Assembly (NCBI GenBank): GCA_938003575.1
Contig: CALKYG010000168.1
Span: 1 to 6,886 of the forward strand
Direction of reading: 5' to 3'
Origin: an uncultured Alphaproteobacteria bacterium
GTDB lineage: Bacteria > Pseudomonadota > Alphaproteobacteria > Caulobacterales > Parvularculaceae
DNA length: 6,886 bases
The translations under genes were made by a program, and so were the position numbers. Under the pieces are notes generated by a model, which was not told where the DNA came from, searched no databases, and saw nothing but the letters and a program-made list of their open reading frames with translations. Below are positions 1-6,766 of the stretch, piece by piece; the stretch's first letter is position 1, and the number at the start of each line of letters is the position of its first letter.

Positions 1-17
1 ATATTACGAATATATTG
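1..17. promoter_or_regulatory. Possible second copy of the shared operator core, at window edge
   Basis: Bases 7-17 read CGAATATATTG, exactly the same 11 bases in the same orientation as 5421-5431 in the divergent control region. Here they lie inside a short inverted repeat, ATATT (1-5), three bases, AATAT (9-13), which may continue off the left edge. The site is downstream of the ferritin-like gene and in one of only two AT-rich patches in a GC-rich window. It could be an operator or promoter for a gene to the left, read leftward with a TAATAT-like -10 at about 6-1. The -35 match is poor, so direction is unresolved. The identity is seen; the regulatory role is inferred. Confidence 0.4.
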
Positions 18-61
18 GAGACGAAGGCAATGGCTGGATTGATAGAAAATTCCACATAGCC

Positions 62-589
62 CTATCGATTCTTTCGAGCGTCGTTGCGCCGCGCGCCGCG
101 TTCGAGGCAGCGCTGAAAAGCCGGAAGATGATTGTCCTGAGACGCCGCCCGCAGATCGCGCATCGCCGATTCAACCGCAGGAAAGCCGTCAACCGCCGGA
201 ATTAGATCTTCGTCGTAGAGGGCGGCATTTTGGATTTCAGCTTCGGCGCCGACCCGGCAGGCTTCGGCGAGAGTTGCAGGGACCGGCGGCGGGCGGCTCT
301 CGCCCGTCTCGTATGGATTTGCCGGAATCGGCTCGCCCGCCGCTTCCAGCAGCCGTTCGAGGCGCCGGGCGTGTCGGCGCTCGGCGTCAATAATATTGAT
401 GAACGGCCGCACATCGCCAAACTTTTCGATCACGGCGGCGTAGAAGGCCGCCGCTCGATACTCGTCATCGAGCGCGACATGGATCGCCCGTATTACTCGG
501 TCCGGGTAGCGCGTCGAACCCTCAGCCAAAACGACGCCTCCTGCGGCTGTCGGCAATGCTAGTGCGCCTAACACGGCGCGGCGATTCAC
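62..589 (-). CDS. Ferritin-like (DUF2202-type) protein with twin-arginine-type signal
   Basis: A 175-residue protein starting at GTG (589-587). The N terminus, MNRRAVLGALALP, has an RR pair, then Leu and a hydrophobic run to about residue 22, resembling a short Tat signal, so the mature protein is probably periplasmic or membrane-anchored. The body looks like a four-helix ferritin-like fold. Helix A has ALDDEYRAA (E43), helix B has DAERRH (E70 and H73, an ExxH pair), helix C has GAEAEIQN (E116/E118) and helix D has DNHLPAF (H154). These are plausible diiron ligands. The pattern recalls DUF2202 and rubrerythrin-related proteins, but there is no rubredoxin CxxC domain. It is the last gene of the leftward cluster, 63 bases after the RND stop; that stop is in the same frame and no ATG, GTG or TTG lies between, so GTG 589 is the first possible start. 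The Shine-Dalgarno sequence is weak (GGAG too far upstream). Actual activity (iron storage, peroxide reduction or other) cannot be read from the sequence. Confidence 0.8.
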   Translation of the reverse strand: MNRRAVLGALALPTAAGGVVLAEGSTRYPDRVIRAIHVALDDEYRAAAFYAAVIEKFGDVRPFINIIDAERRHARRLERLLEAAGEPIPANPYETGESRPPPVPATLAEACRVGAEAEIQNAALYDEDLIPAVDGFPAVESAMRDLRAASQDNHLPAFQRCLERGARRNDARKNR

Positions 590-652
590 TTTCGTCGTCG
601 GCGCTCCGTCCGACCTCGGCCGCGCGCGCCGGGCGCCGCCGCAACTCGATCC
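590..652. other. 63-base GC-rich gap between RND and ferritin-like genes
   Basis: This is the only sizeable gap inside the leftward cluster. It is very GC-rich (runs of CG at 619-640) and contains no recognisable promoter, T-run terminator or strong Shine-Dalgarno sequence on the minus strand. The ferritin-like gene is therefore most simply read by readthrough from the RND gene, though a promoter inside the end of the RND gene cannot be excluded. Confidence 0.5.
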
Positions 653-3600
653 TCACACCCGCTCCAACGCACCATCCTTCTGGCTGGAAGGTTTCGGCTC
701 CTGATGCGAGGCAGGCAGGCCGTCATCGCGCAGGGCGACATAGATCGCTGGAATGACCAGCACGGTCAGCATCGTCGATGAGGCGAGACCGAACAGGAGG
801 GAGATGGCGAGCCCCTGGAAAATCGGGTCGAACAGGATAACCGCCGCGCCGATCATGGCGGCGAGCGCCGTCAGGAGGATAGGCTTGAACCGGATCGCAC
901 CGGCCTCAAGAAGCACGTCTCGCAACGAACGTCCGCCCCCCTGCGAATGGCGGATGAAATCGACCAGAAGGATCGAATTCCTGACAATGATGCCGGCGAG
1001 CGCAATAAAGCCGATCATCGACGTCGCCGTAAACGGCGCATTGAACAGAATATGTCCGATGACGATACCGACGAGCGTGAGCGGGATCGGCGTCAGGATG
1101 ATCAGCGGCAGACGGAAACTGCCGAACTGCGCGACAACCAGAATATAGATTCCGGCGATTGCGACAGCGAAGGCCGCGCCCATATCGCGGAACGTCACAT
1201 AGGTGATTTCCCATTCGCCGTCCCAAAGCAGGGTCGGCGACCTTTCGTCCGCAGGCTGTCCATAAAATCTGATCGCGGGTTTTGGCAGCTCTCCCCAGTC
1301 CGCCGCCCTGATGGCCTTGTTGACGTCCAGAATTCCATAGATCGGCGCCTCATAAGCGCCGGCCAGTTCGCCAAGAACCATCTCGGCGTATTTTCCATCC
1401 CGGCGGAAAATCGGATAATCTGCAAGTTCGACCCTTGCGTCGACAACTTCACCCAGTTCGACAAGGCGTCCGGCGCTCGACAAGGCGACCGGCAACGCCT
1501 GCACTTCCTCCGACCAGGCCCGCATCGATTGCGGCAACCGGACTGCGATCTCGATGGGATTGCGGCCGTCGCCGCGATGCGAATAGCCGATGACTCGCCC
1601 GCTGAAGGCGGCGCCGATGGAATCCATGACGTCTCCTTCATTCATGCCGAAAAACTCAAGTTTCGAACGGTCGGCGACAAGACGCCGCGTCGGCCGACGC
1701 TCGCCGAAGGAGTCATCGGTATCGACTATGTAGGGGATGGAATTGAAAACCTCCCGCACTTTCGATGCGACTGCGCGGCGCGTTTCGCCGTCCGGGCCGT
1801 ATATTTCAGCGAGCAGAGTCGAGATCACGGGGGGTCCCGGCGGCACCTCGACGACTTTTATTGAAGTCCCTTGAGGCTTTTCGACGGCAGCGAGGCGCCG
1901 GCGCAGATCGAGCGCAATCTTATGGCTTGCGCGCTTGCGGTCATGTTTTGCGGCAAGCGTCACCTGAAGATCACCAAGCTCGGGCCTTTCACGCAAATAA
2001 TAGTGCCGGACAAGGCCGTTGAAATTGAAGGGAGCGGCGGAGCCCGCGTAAAGATCGACGGCGACAACTTCCGGCGTTTCAAGCGCCTTTCGCGCCGCTT
2101 CCATCAAGACGCGCTCGGTGTCTTCAAGACTTGAACCTTCGGGAAGATCGACGACGACCTGAAGCTCAGACTTGTTGTCGAATGGAAGCAGTTTGACGCG
2201 AACCGTCTTTGTTGCAAACAGCGAACACGCGATCAGCGTCGCAACGCCGACGACGATCAGGAAGCGCCAGGCCGATTTTCTGCTGCGTATGACGGGCGCG
2301 GCGAGCTTGCGATACAGTCGCCCGAATACTCCCTCGCCGTGCGCCGCGAGATGCGCGCCCGCCTGTTCGCCCCCCGCGAATTTCGTCATCAACCAGGGCG
2401 CGATCACGACTGCGACCAGGAACGAAAACAGCATCGCGGCGGAAGCGTTTGCGGGGATCGGGGCCATATAAGGCCCCATCAGCCCCGAAACGAACATCAT
2501 TGGCAGCAGGGCCGCGATGACGGTAAGCGTCGCAATGATCGTCGGGTTTCCCACTTCGGCCACGGCGTCGATCGCTGCGTCCTTGCGCGAGCGCCCGTCG
2601 TTCATCCCCCAATGGCGGGCGATATTCTCTATGACGACGATCGCATCGTCGACGAGAATTCCGATTGAGAAGATCAGTGCGAAAAGGCTCACGCGGTTGA
2701 TCGTGAATCCCATCAGATTTGACGCAAACAGCGTCAGCAGGATCGTCGTTGGAATGACGACGAGCGTTACGCCGGCCTCACGCTTGCCAATCGCGAAGAA
2801 AATCAAGATGACGATTGAGACGGTCGCAAGAGCAAGGTGGAAGAGGAGTTCGTTCGCTTTTTCATTGGCCGTCTCTCCGTAATTTCTCGTGACGACGGAG
2901 TCGACTGAATCAGGAATGAGACGACCCTCGAGAAGGTGGAGTCTTTCCTCGATCGCTTTTGAGACAACCACGGCGTTTGCGCCATCGCGCTTGGCGATGG
3001 CCAGGCTGACCGCGGGCAGCGCCTCGCCGTTTCCTCGCGTCAGCCGCCAGGCGCGCGCGCGATCTTCGCGGGGCGCGAGCTTTACGGCGGCGACGTCGCG
3101 CAAATAGACGCGTCCGCCGTCCGCCGCCGGAACGGTGAGGAGTCCGATCTCGACCGGATCATCGAGCGTCTTTCCAATGGCGACAGCGGTCGCCCCGCCC
3201 GATTGATGCAGATCGCCGGCCGGAAAGGTCCTGTTTGCATCTTCAATTGCGCCGATCAGACCGCCTAGGGAGACCTCGTAAGTCGCGAGCTTCGCAGGAT
3301 CTGGCTCAATGCGAATTTCCTGGGGGCGTCCGCCGACGATGAAAGTGAGGCCGACATCCTTCACTTTCATCAATTCCGCTTGAAGTTCATCGGCGATCTC
3401 ATAGAGCGCCTGATCGTTCCATCGGTCGGCCGCCTCACGCTTGGGCGACAATGTGATGACGACGATCGGGACGTCGGAAATCCCGCGTGCGACGATATGC
3501 GGTTCAGGAATCCCGACAGGAATTCTGTCGTAGTTTGCGCGAATCTCCTGCTGTACCCGCGTGATCGCGTCATCCGGATCGGAACCCACGACAAAGCGGA

Positions 3601-3892
3601 CCGTCACCAGCGCGCGGTCATTTTCCGTCTGGCTGTAGACATGTTCGACGCCGTCAATTCCCTTGACGATCGTTTCCAGCGGCTTGGTGACCAGTTCCAC
3701 CGCGTCAGGGGCCTTAAGCCCGTCGGCGCGAACCGCGATATCAACCAGCGGAACGCTGATCTGGGGCTCTTCCTCGCGTGGTATGGTGAGAAGCGCTATA
3801 AGACCGAGCGCGAAAGCAGTCAGGAGAAAGAGCGGCGTCAGCGGCGAGGAAATCGATGCGCGCGTAAGATTGCCGGACAGGCCGCGCTTCAT
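653..3892 (-). CDS. RND-superfamily efflux permease
   Basis: A full-length 1079-residue inner-membrane pump (family norm about 1000-1100), homotrimeric and proton-driven in characterised relatives. It shows the RND duplication: TM1 at about 19-36, a large periplasmic loop to about 345, TM2-6 at about 346-502, TM7 at about 542-562, a second large loop to about 900, and TM8-12 at about 903-1052. TM4 carries GILVDDAIVVIEN with the Asp pair D415/D416, matching the proton-relay pair of AcrB-type (HAE) pumps rather than the metal-exporting CzcA pattern. TM10 has GIIVRNSILLVDF, with R971 where AcrB has its relay lysine. After TM1 comes PREEEPQISVP (38-48), which I associate with a subgroup distinct from classical AcrB. 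The ATG (3892-3890) overlaps the adaptor stop in ATGA, so translation is probably coupled. The adaptor is adjacent; no outer-membrane factor is in the window. Substrate is unknown; the gene context suggests a sulfur-related or sulfide-induced role (inference). Confidence 0.93.
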   Translation of the reverse strand: MKRGLSGNLTRASISSPLTPLFLLTAFALGLIALLTIPREEEPQISVPLVDIAVRADGLKAPDAVELVTKPLETIVKGIDGVEHVYSQTENDRALVTVRFVVGSDPDDAITRVQQEIRANYDRIPVGIPEPHIVARGISDVPIVVITLSPKREAADRWNDQALYEIADELQAELMKVKDVGLTFIVGGRPQEIRIEPDPAKLATYEVSLGGLIGAIEDANRTFPAGDLHQSGGATAVAIGKTLDDPVEIGLLTVPAADGGRVYLRDVAAVKLAPREDRARAWRLTRGNGEALPAVSLAIAKRDGANAVVVSKAIEERLHLLEGRLIPDSVDSVVTRNYGETANEKANELLFHLALATVSIVILIFFAIGKREAGVTLVVIPTTILLTLFASNLMGFTINRVSLFALIFSIGILVDDAIVVIENIARHWGMNDGRSRKDAAIDAVAEVGNPTIIATLTVIAALLPMMFVSGLMGPYMAPIPANASAAMLFSFLVAVVIAPWLMTKFAGGEQAGAHLAAHGEGVFGRLYRKLAAPVIRSRKSAWRFLIVVGVATLIACSLFATKTVRVKLLPFDNKSELQVVVDLPEGSSLEDTERVLMEAARKALETPEVVAVDLYAGSAAPFNFNGLVRHYYLRERPELGDLQVTLAAKHDRKRASHKIALDLRRRLAAVEKPQGTSIKVVEVPPGPPVISTLLAEIYGPDGETRRAVASKVREVFNSIPYIVDTDDSFGERRPTRRLVADRSKLEFFGMNEGDVMDSIGAAFSGRVIGYSHRGDGRNPIEIAVRLPQSMRAWSEEVQALPVALSSAGRLVELGEVVDARVELADYPIFRRDGKYAEMVLGELAGAYEAPIYGILDVNKAIRAADWGELPKPAIRFYGQPADERSPTLLWDGEWEITYVTFRDMGAAFAVAIAGIYILVVAQFGSFRLPLIILTPIPLTLVGIVIGHILFNAPFTATSMIGFIALAGIIVRNSILLVDFIRHSQGGGRSLRDVLLEAGAIRFKPILLTALAAMIGAAVILFDPIFQGLAISLLFGLASSTMLTVLVIPAIYVALRDDGLPASHQEPKPSSQKDGALERV

Positions 3893-4992
3893 GTGCTTTC
3901 TTCCGATTTCGAAATGCGTTGATCATCGTCCCTATCGGCGGGCGCGACAATGACGTCGCCGGGTCGAAGTCCCGCCAGGATCTCAATCAATGTCTCGCCG
4001 CCCGATCTTAGAATCCGTCCGCGCTGGACGGGGATTTCAAGAACGCCGGCGTCTCCGCGGCGCAATCGCGCATAGTCGACGCCGTATCTGACGGTGATGA
4101 ATTTCTCCGGAACGGCGATCGTCGGTCGAACCCCGATCGGGATCAGAACCGGAACGCGCATCCCGACGAACCCTCCGTTGAAGGCGGACGCGTCGATATC
4201 AATGACGATCTTTCCGTCACGAACGGCCGGATAGACCTGCACGATCCTTGCGACGGCGCCGCCCTTTCCATCGGATGTCGCAATCGAGATCTCGTCGCCT
4301 TCGCGTAGGCTGCCGCCGTCGGCCTCGGGAAGCTCAGCACGAAGCACGCGCCGCCCGGTTGCAATCTCCGCAACGATTTCACCGGGCATCACGACTGCGC
4401 CTTGGGGAATTGGCGCGCTTGTGACTTTCCCGGCGGCCGGGGCGAGAACCCTGCCCTGATTTGCGACTTCTGCGAGCGCCGCGCTGCCGGAACGCGCGGC
4501 TTTCAGTTGGGATTCCGCGGCTCGCGCCTCGGCGCGCGCCGAGTCGAGCCTTGCTTGCGCGTAAACGCCCTGTGCGAACAGTTCTTCGACGCGTTTCAGG
4601 GTCGCGCGCGCCTCGACCGCCCTCGCCTCGGCGGCCGCAGCCGAAGACAAGGCCGCATTCGCTTCAAGGTTTCGGCGATCGTCAGCGATCACCGCAATCA
4701 CTTGACCTTCTTCAACGATATCGCCTTCCCGCACCGAAAGTTCGACGAGCGTGCCGCCGATCCGCGCGCGCGCGGAACCGACGTCGCGGTTGGTCAAGGC
4801 GGCGGACACGGGCTTGACGTCAGGAAAATCGCGCGCCTCGACCGTCATCGCCTCGCCGTTTGCAGGCGCCGCTTTCCTGGAACCGGGATCGCCCGCCGCA
4901 CCATCCTTGCCGCAGCCGATAAGCGCCGCACCACCGATGAGGAATGCAGCCAGCAGCGTCCAGCGCTTCGTGCGGCCCGTGCGCATCATCAT
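3889..4992 (-). CDS. RND efflux periplasmic adaptor (HlyD/membrane-fusion family), lipoprotein
   Basis: A 367-residue adaptor that would link the RND permease to an outer-membrane channel. The N terminus has a basic stretch (residues 4-10), a hydrophobic core (about 11-25) and a lipobox ALIGC ending at C27, so it is probably a lipid-anchored lipoprotein facing the periplasm. A split lipoyl/biotinyl-like domain is visible: first half about 73-105 (IGGTLVELSVREGD), second half about 181-212 (VLAPAAGKVTSAPIPQGA). Between them lies an Ala/Glu/Arg-rich helical hairpin (about 106-175). A beta-barrel (about 213-290) and a membrane-proximal domain to the end follow, closing with RPGDVIVAP (343-351) and a charged tail. 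The start is ATG 4992, overlapping the rhodanese stop as ATGA; two further ATG codons follow at once, so the true start could be 3 or 6 bases later. The stop overlaps the RND start in the same way. Coupling with the permease makes it that pump's partner. Confidence 0.92.
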   Translation of the reverse strand: MMMRTGRTKRWTLLAAFLIGGAALIGCGKDGAAGDPGSRKAAPANGEAMTVEARDFPDVKPVSAALTNRDVGSARARIGGTLVELSVREGDIVEEGQVIAVIADDRRNLEANAALSSAAAAEARAVEARATLKRVEELFAQGVYAQARLDSARAEARAAESQLKAARSGSAALAEVANQGRVLAPAAGKVTSAPIPQGAVVMPGEIVAEIATGRRVLRAELPEADGGSLREGDEISIATSDGKGGAVARIVQVYPAVRDGKIVIDIDASAFNGGFVGMRVPVLIPIGVRPTIAVPEKFITVRYGVDYARLRRGDAGVLEIPVQRGRILRSGGETLIEILAGLRPGDVIVAPADRDDDQRISKSEEST

Positions 4993-5351
4993 CTCCTGTC
5001 AATAACCTTCCCGGTCGCTGGATCGATGGCGACCGTCGGGCGCCCCGCAGCCTTCCAAGCTCCAAGACCTCCGGCGATATGGCCTTTGACCCGCACGCCC
5101 GCCAACCGGCATCGCTCCATCGCCTCGGCTGACCGCTTTCCAGAGCCGCAATGAAAAACGACCGGCTTGTTTATGTCCGTCGGCAGCATTGTCGCGTCAA
5201 AAGTCGATAACGGAAAGAGAAAAGCGCCGTGAATGCGCTCGGCTGCAAACTCAGCGGGCTCACGCACATCGATGAGCGTGATTTCGCCCTTCAGGAGCGC
5301 CGCATGCGCGTCCTGCGCCGATATCGTCTCGAAATTGACGTCCTTTTCCAC
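4989..5351 (-). CDS. Single-domain rhodanese-like sulfurtransferase
   Basis: A 120-residue protein made of one rhodanese domain and no signal peptide or membrane segment, so probably cytoplasmic. Seen: LIDVREPAEF (26-35), the conserved stretch before the active site; the loop HCGSGKRS with catalytic C68 (CxxGxRS form, typical of active sulfurtransferases that bind persulfide on Cys); and GGLGAWKAAGRP (94-105), the usual C-terminal signature. Such enzymes move sulfane sulfur between thiosulfate, persulfides or thioredoxin and acceptor thiols. It starts at GTG (5351-5349), supported by AAGGAG six bases upstream (5363-5358 on the minus strand). It is first in the leftward operon and divergent from the sulfide:quinone oxidoreductase gene, which fits handling of the sulfur that enzyme makes. 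Its stop overlaps the adaptor start by four bases. The donor and acceptor are not shown by the sequence. Confidence 0.92.
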   Translation of the reverse strand: MEKDVNFETISAQDAHAALLKGEITLIDVREPAEFAAERIHGAFLFPLSTFDATMLPTDINKPVVFHCGSGKRSAEAMERCRLAGVRVKGHIAGGLGAWKAAGRPTVAIDPATGKVIDRR

Positions 5352-5401
5352 CGCCCTCTCCTTGCAGCATCCTGGCTCTTGCGCCTATGGTGTTTTTGCT
5401 C

Positions 5402-5430
5402 TTGCGTATATACGTGTTCTCGAATATATT
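5402..5430 (+). promoter_or_regulatory. Predicted sigma70-type promoter for sqr
   Basis: The -35 candidate is TTGCGT (5402-5407), the spacer 17 bases and the -10 candidate TATATT (5425-5430), giving a start point near 5437 and a leader of about 43 bases before the ATG at 5480. The -10 and spacing are close to consensus; the -35 matches only in TTG. The inverted repeat fills the spacer. Predicted from sequence alone. Confidence 0.6.
5407..5428. promoter_or_regulatory. Imperfect inverted repeat, likely operator
   Basis: TATATACG (5407-5414), six bases, then CGAATATA (5421-5428): the arms match as inverted repeats at 7 of 8 positions. Two shorter perfect palindromes also lie here, CGTATATACG (5405-5414) and AATATATT (5423-5430), with centres 17 bases apart. 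The repeat sits between the -35 and -10 of both promoters, where a bound repressor would block both. AT-rich interrupted palindromes of this kind are used by ArsR-family repressors, which include the sulfide/persulfide sensors BigR and SqrR. I have not matched it to a known consensus, and no regulator gene is in the window. Confidence 0.55.
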
Positions 5431-5435
5431 GTCAA
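5407..5435 (-). promoter_or_regulatory. Predicted sigma70-type promoter for rhodanese-RND operon
   Basis: On the minus strand a perfect TTGACA -35 (5435-5430) is followed by a 17-base spacer and a TATATA -10 (5412-5407). The start point would be near 5400, about 49 bases before the GTG at 5351. This is the stronger-looking of the two opposed promoters. Its -35 shares base 5430 with the -10 of the rightward promoter, so the two polymerase sites should exclude each other. Confidence 0.65.
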
Positions 5436-5467
5436 TCAACGGAACGACCGCGCCCGCTGGGCGCAGC

Positions 5468-5476
5468 AGGGAGGAG
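5468..5476 (+). promoter_or_regulatory. Ribosome binding site fixing the sqr start at 5480
   Basis: AGGGAGGAG lies three bases before ATG 5480 (the GGAGG core is a little further back). An in-frame ATG at 5387 has no such site, lies upstream of the predicted promoter, and would add 31 residues before the FAD-binding glycine motif that normally begins the protein. The start at 5480 is therefore preferred. Confidence 0.85.
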
Positions 5477-5479
5477 AAA

Positions 5480-6760
5480 ATGCCGAAGGTCGTGGTGCTT
5501 GGAGCCGGACTCGGCGGCGTCATCGCCGCTTATGAACTCAAGAAGACGCTAAAGAAATCGGCTGAAATCCTCGTGGTGTCCAAGGGTTCGACCTTTCATT
5601 TTACGCCGTCAAATCCCTGGGTCGCCGTCGGCTGGCGCAAACGCAAGGCGATCGAGGTCGAATTGCCGCCGATCATGGCGAGGCGCGGGATTGAGTTCAA
5701 TTCCTCCGGAGCAGAACGCGTTCATCCGGAAAAAAGCGCAATCGACCTTTGCGACGGAACGACGATTGCCTACGACTTCCTTGTCATCGCAACCGGGCCG
5801 GAGCTGGCCTTCGACGAAATCGAGGGGCTCGGACCCGACCGGTTCACTTGGTCCGTCTGCACAGCCGAGCACGCCCAGAAGGCTCACGCCGCCTTCGAGG
5901 CTTATTGCAAGGATCCCGGTCCGATCATGATCGGCGCCGTTCAGGGCGCGTCGTGTTTCGGACCCGCCTATGAGCTTGCGCTGATTCTCGAAACGGAGCT
6001 GCGGCGGCGAAAGATTCGCGACAAGGCGCCGATGACGTTCGTCACGTCAGAGCCCTATATCGGCCATTTGGGCCTGGACGGCGTCGGCGACACAAAGGGA
6101 CTTCTCGAAAGCGAACTTCGGGACCGTCATATCAAGTGGATCACCAACGCGCGGGTCGCGAAAATCGAGGCCGGCGGGGCGACCGTTGAGGAACTGGACG
6201 ACGGCGGCGGCGTCAAGGCGACGCATCAAGTGCCTTTCAGATATTCGATGATGCTGCCGGCTTTTCGCGGCGTCGAGGCGATCAGGGGGATCGACGGACT
6301 CGTCAATCCGCGCGGCTTCGTCCTTATAGACGAGCGTCAGCGTAATCCGGCCTATCCGAATGTCTTTGGCGTCGGCGTCGCGGTCGCGATCGCGCCCACC
6401 GGAAAAACGCCGGTTCCGGTCGGCGTCCCGAAGACCGGCTTCATGATCGAATCCATGGTGACGGCGACCGCGCATAACATCCGCTCCATGATAAGGGGCG
6501 AAGCGCCGAGGTCGGAAGCGACGTGGAACGCGGTTTGCCTTGCGGATTTCGGCGACGGCGGCGTCGCATTCGTCGCTCAGCCGCAGATTCCGCCGCGTAA
6601 CGTCAATTGGTCGGCGTCCGGCGGCTGGGTTCATCTCGCCAAGGTCGCGTTCGAAAAATACTTCCTTCGCAAGGTGCGGCAGGGAAAAAGCGAGCCGGTC
6701 TATGAAAAATTCATGCTCGACATGCTGGGGATCGGAAAACTGAAAGCAGTGAAGGAGTAA
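5480..6760 (+). CDS. sqr: Sulfide:quinone oxidoreductase (SQR), FAD flavoprotein
   Basis: A 426-residue flavoprotein that oxidises sulfide to sulfane sulfur or polysulfide and reduces membrane quinone. It begins directly with the Rossmann FAD motif VVLGAGLGG (5-13). The three cysteines expected for this family are present: C127 (SVCTAEHA), C159 (QGASCFGPAYE) and C353 (AVCLADFGDGG). From memory these match or nearly match the essential trio of Rhodobacter capsulatus SQR (127, 159, 353). Other hallmarks are ATGPE (104-108), the VPKTGFMIESM quinone/FAD-side segment (316-326) and an amphipathic C terminus (WVHLAKVAFEKYFLRKVRQG, 383-402) that would dock the monotopic enzyme on the membrane. The second FAD motif is FGVGVAVAI (296-304) without the usual GD, as in true SQRs rather than NADH dehydrogenases. 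C91 and C143 are additional. Flavocytochrome c sulfide dehydrogenase is unlikely because no signal peptide is present. The SQR type (I-VI) was not assigned. The thioredoxin-like gene follows after six bases. Confidence 0.93.
   Translation: MPKVVVLGAGLGGVIAAYELKKTLKKSAEILVVSKGSTFHFTPSNPWVAVGWRKRKAIEVELPPIMARRGIEFNSSGAERVHPEKSAIDLCDGTTIAYDFLVIATGPELAFDEIEGLGPDRFTWSVCTAEHAQKAHAAFEAYCKDPGPIMIGAVQGASCFGPAYELALILETELRRRKIRDKAPMTFVTSEPYIGHLGLDGVGDTKGLLESELRDRHIKWITNARVAKIEAGGATVEELDDGGGVKATHQVPFRYSMMLPAFRGVEAIRGIDGLVNPRGFVLIDERQRNPAYPNVFGVGVAVAIAPTGKTPVPVGVPKTGFMIESMVTATAHNIRSMIRGEAPRSEATWNAVCLADFGDGGVAFVAQPQIPPRNVNWSASGGWVHLAKVAFEKYFLRKVRQGKSEPVYEKFMLDMLGIGKLKAVKE
6751..6757 (+). promoter_or_regulatory. 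Ribosome binding site for the thioredoxin gene, inside the sqr tail
   Basis: GAAGGAG is formed by the last two sense codons of sqr plus the preceding base context, just before TAA, and lies nine bases before ATG 6767. This fixes the downstream start and suggests that the two genes are translated from one message. Confidence 0.75.
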
Positions 6761-6766
6761 GCATCG

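Larger units (their letters stand above)
5352..5479. promoter_or_regulatory. Divergent control region between rhodanese and SQR genes
   Basis: This 128-base intergenic stretch separates the two transcription units. It holds an AT-rich core (about 5400-5435) with two opposed promoters and an inverted repeat, listed separately. The flanks serve as 5' leaders: about 43 bases for the rightward transcript and about 49 for the leftward one if the predicted start points hold. Both ends carry good Shine-Dalgarno sequences. I see no riboswitch-like fold or terminator. Confidence 0.8.

Noticed and set aside
29..58. A tiny plus-strand open frame starting at ATG 29
   Set aside because: Nine codons only, no convincing ribosome binding site spacing and no sign of conservation that can be judged here.
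611..640. GC-rich self-complementary stretch as a terminator between the RND and ferritin-like genes
   Set aside because: It is simple CG-rich sequence without a clear stem-loop and without a following T run on either strand.
947..1864. A 305-codon open frame on the plus strand opposite the RND gene
   Set aside because: Its translation is rich in Arg and Asp without any domain pattern, and it lies wholly antisense to a clear RND gene. Long antisense frames are expected in GC-rich DNA.
653..3892. Heavy-metal (CzcA/CusA) exporter as the identity of the RND pump
   Set aside because: TM4 carries the DDAIVVIEN pattern with the Asp pair of HAE-type pumps, not the metal-pump form, and no metal-resistance genes are nearby.
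4402..5154. A 250-codon open frame on the plus strand opposite the adaptor and rhodanese genes
   Set aside because: No recognisable motif, low-complexity Arg-rich product, and it crosses two well-supported genes on the other strand.
5429..5441. FNR/FixK-type box in the stretch TTGTCAATCAA
   Set aside because: Only one half-site (ATCAA) fits; the TTGAT half and four-base spacing are missing, and the TGTCAA part is better explained as the leftward -35 element.
5387..5479. An N-terminal extension of SQR from the ATG at 5387
   Set aside because: It would start upstream of the predicted promoter, lacks a Shine-Dalgarno sequence, and adds residues before the FAD motif; ATG 5480 has AGGGAGGAG just ahead.
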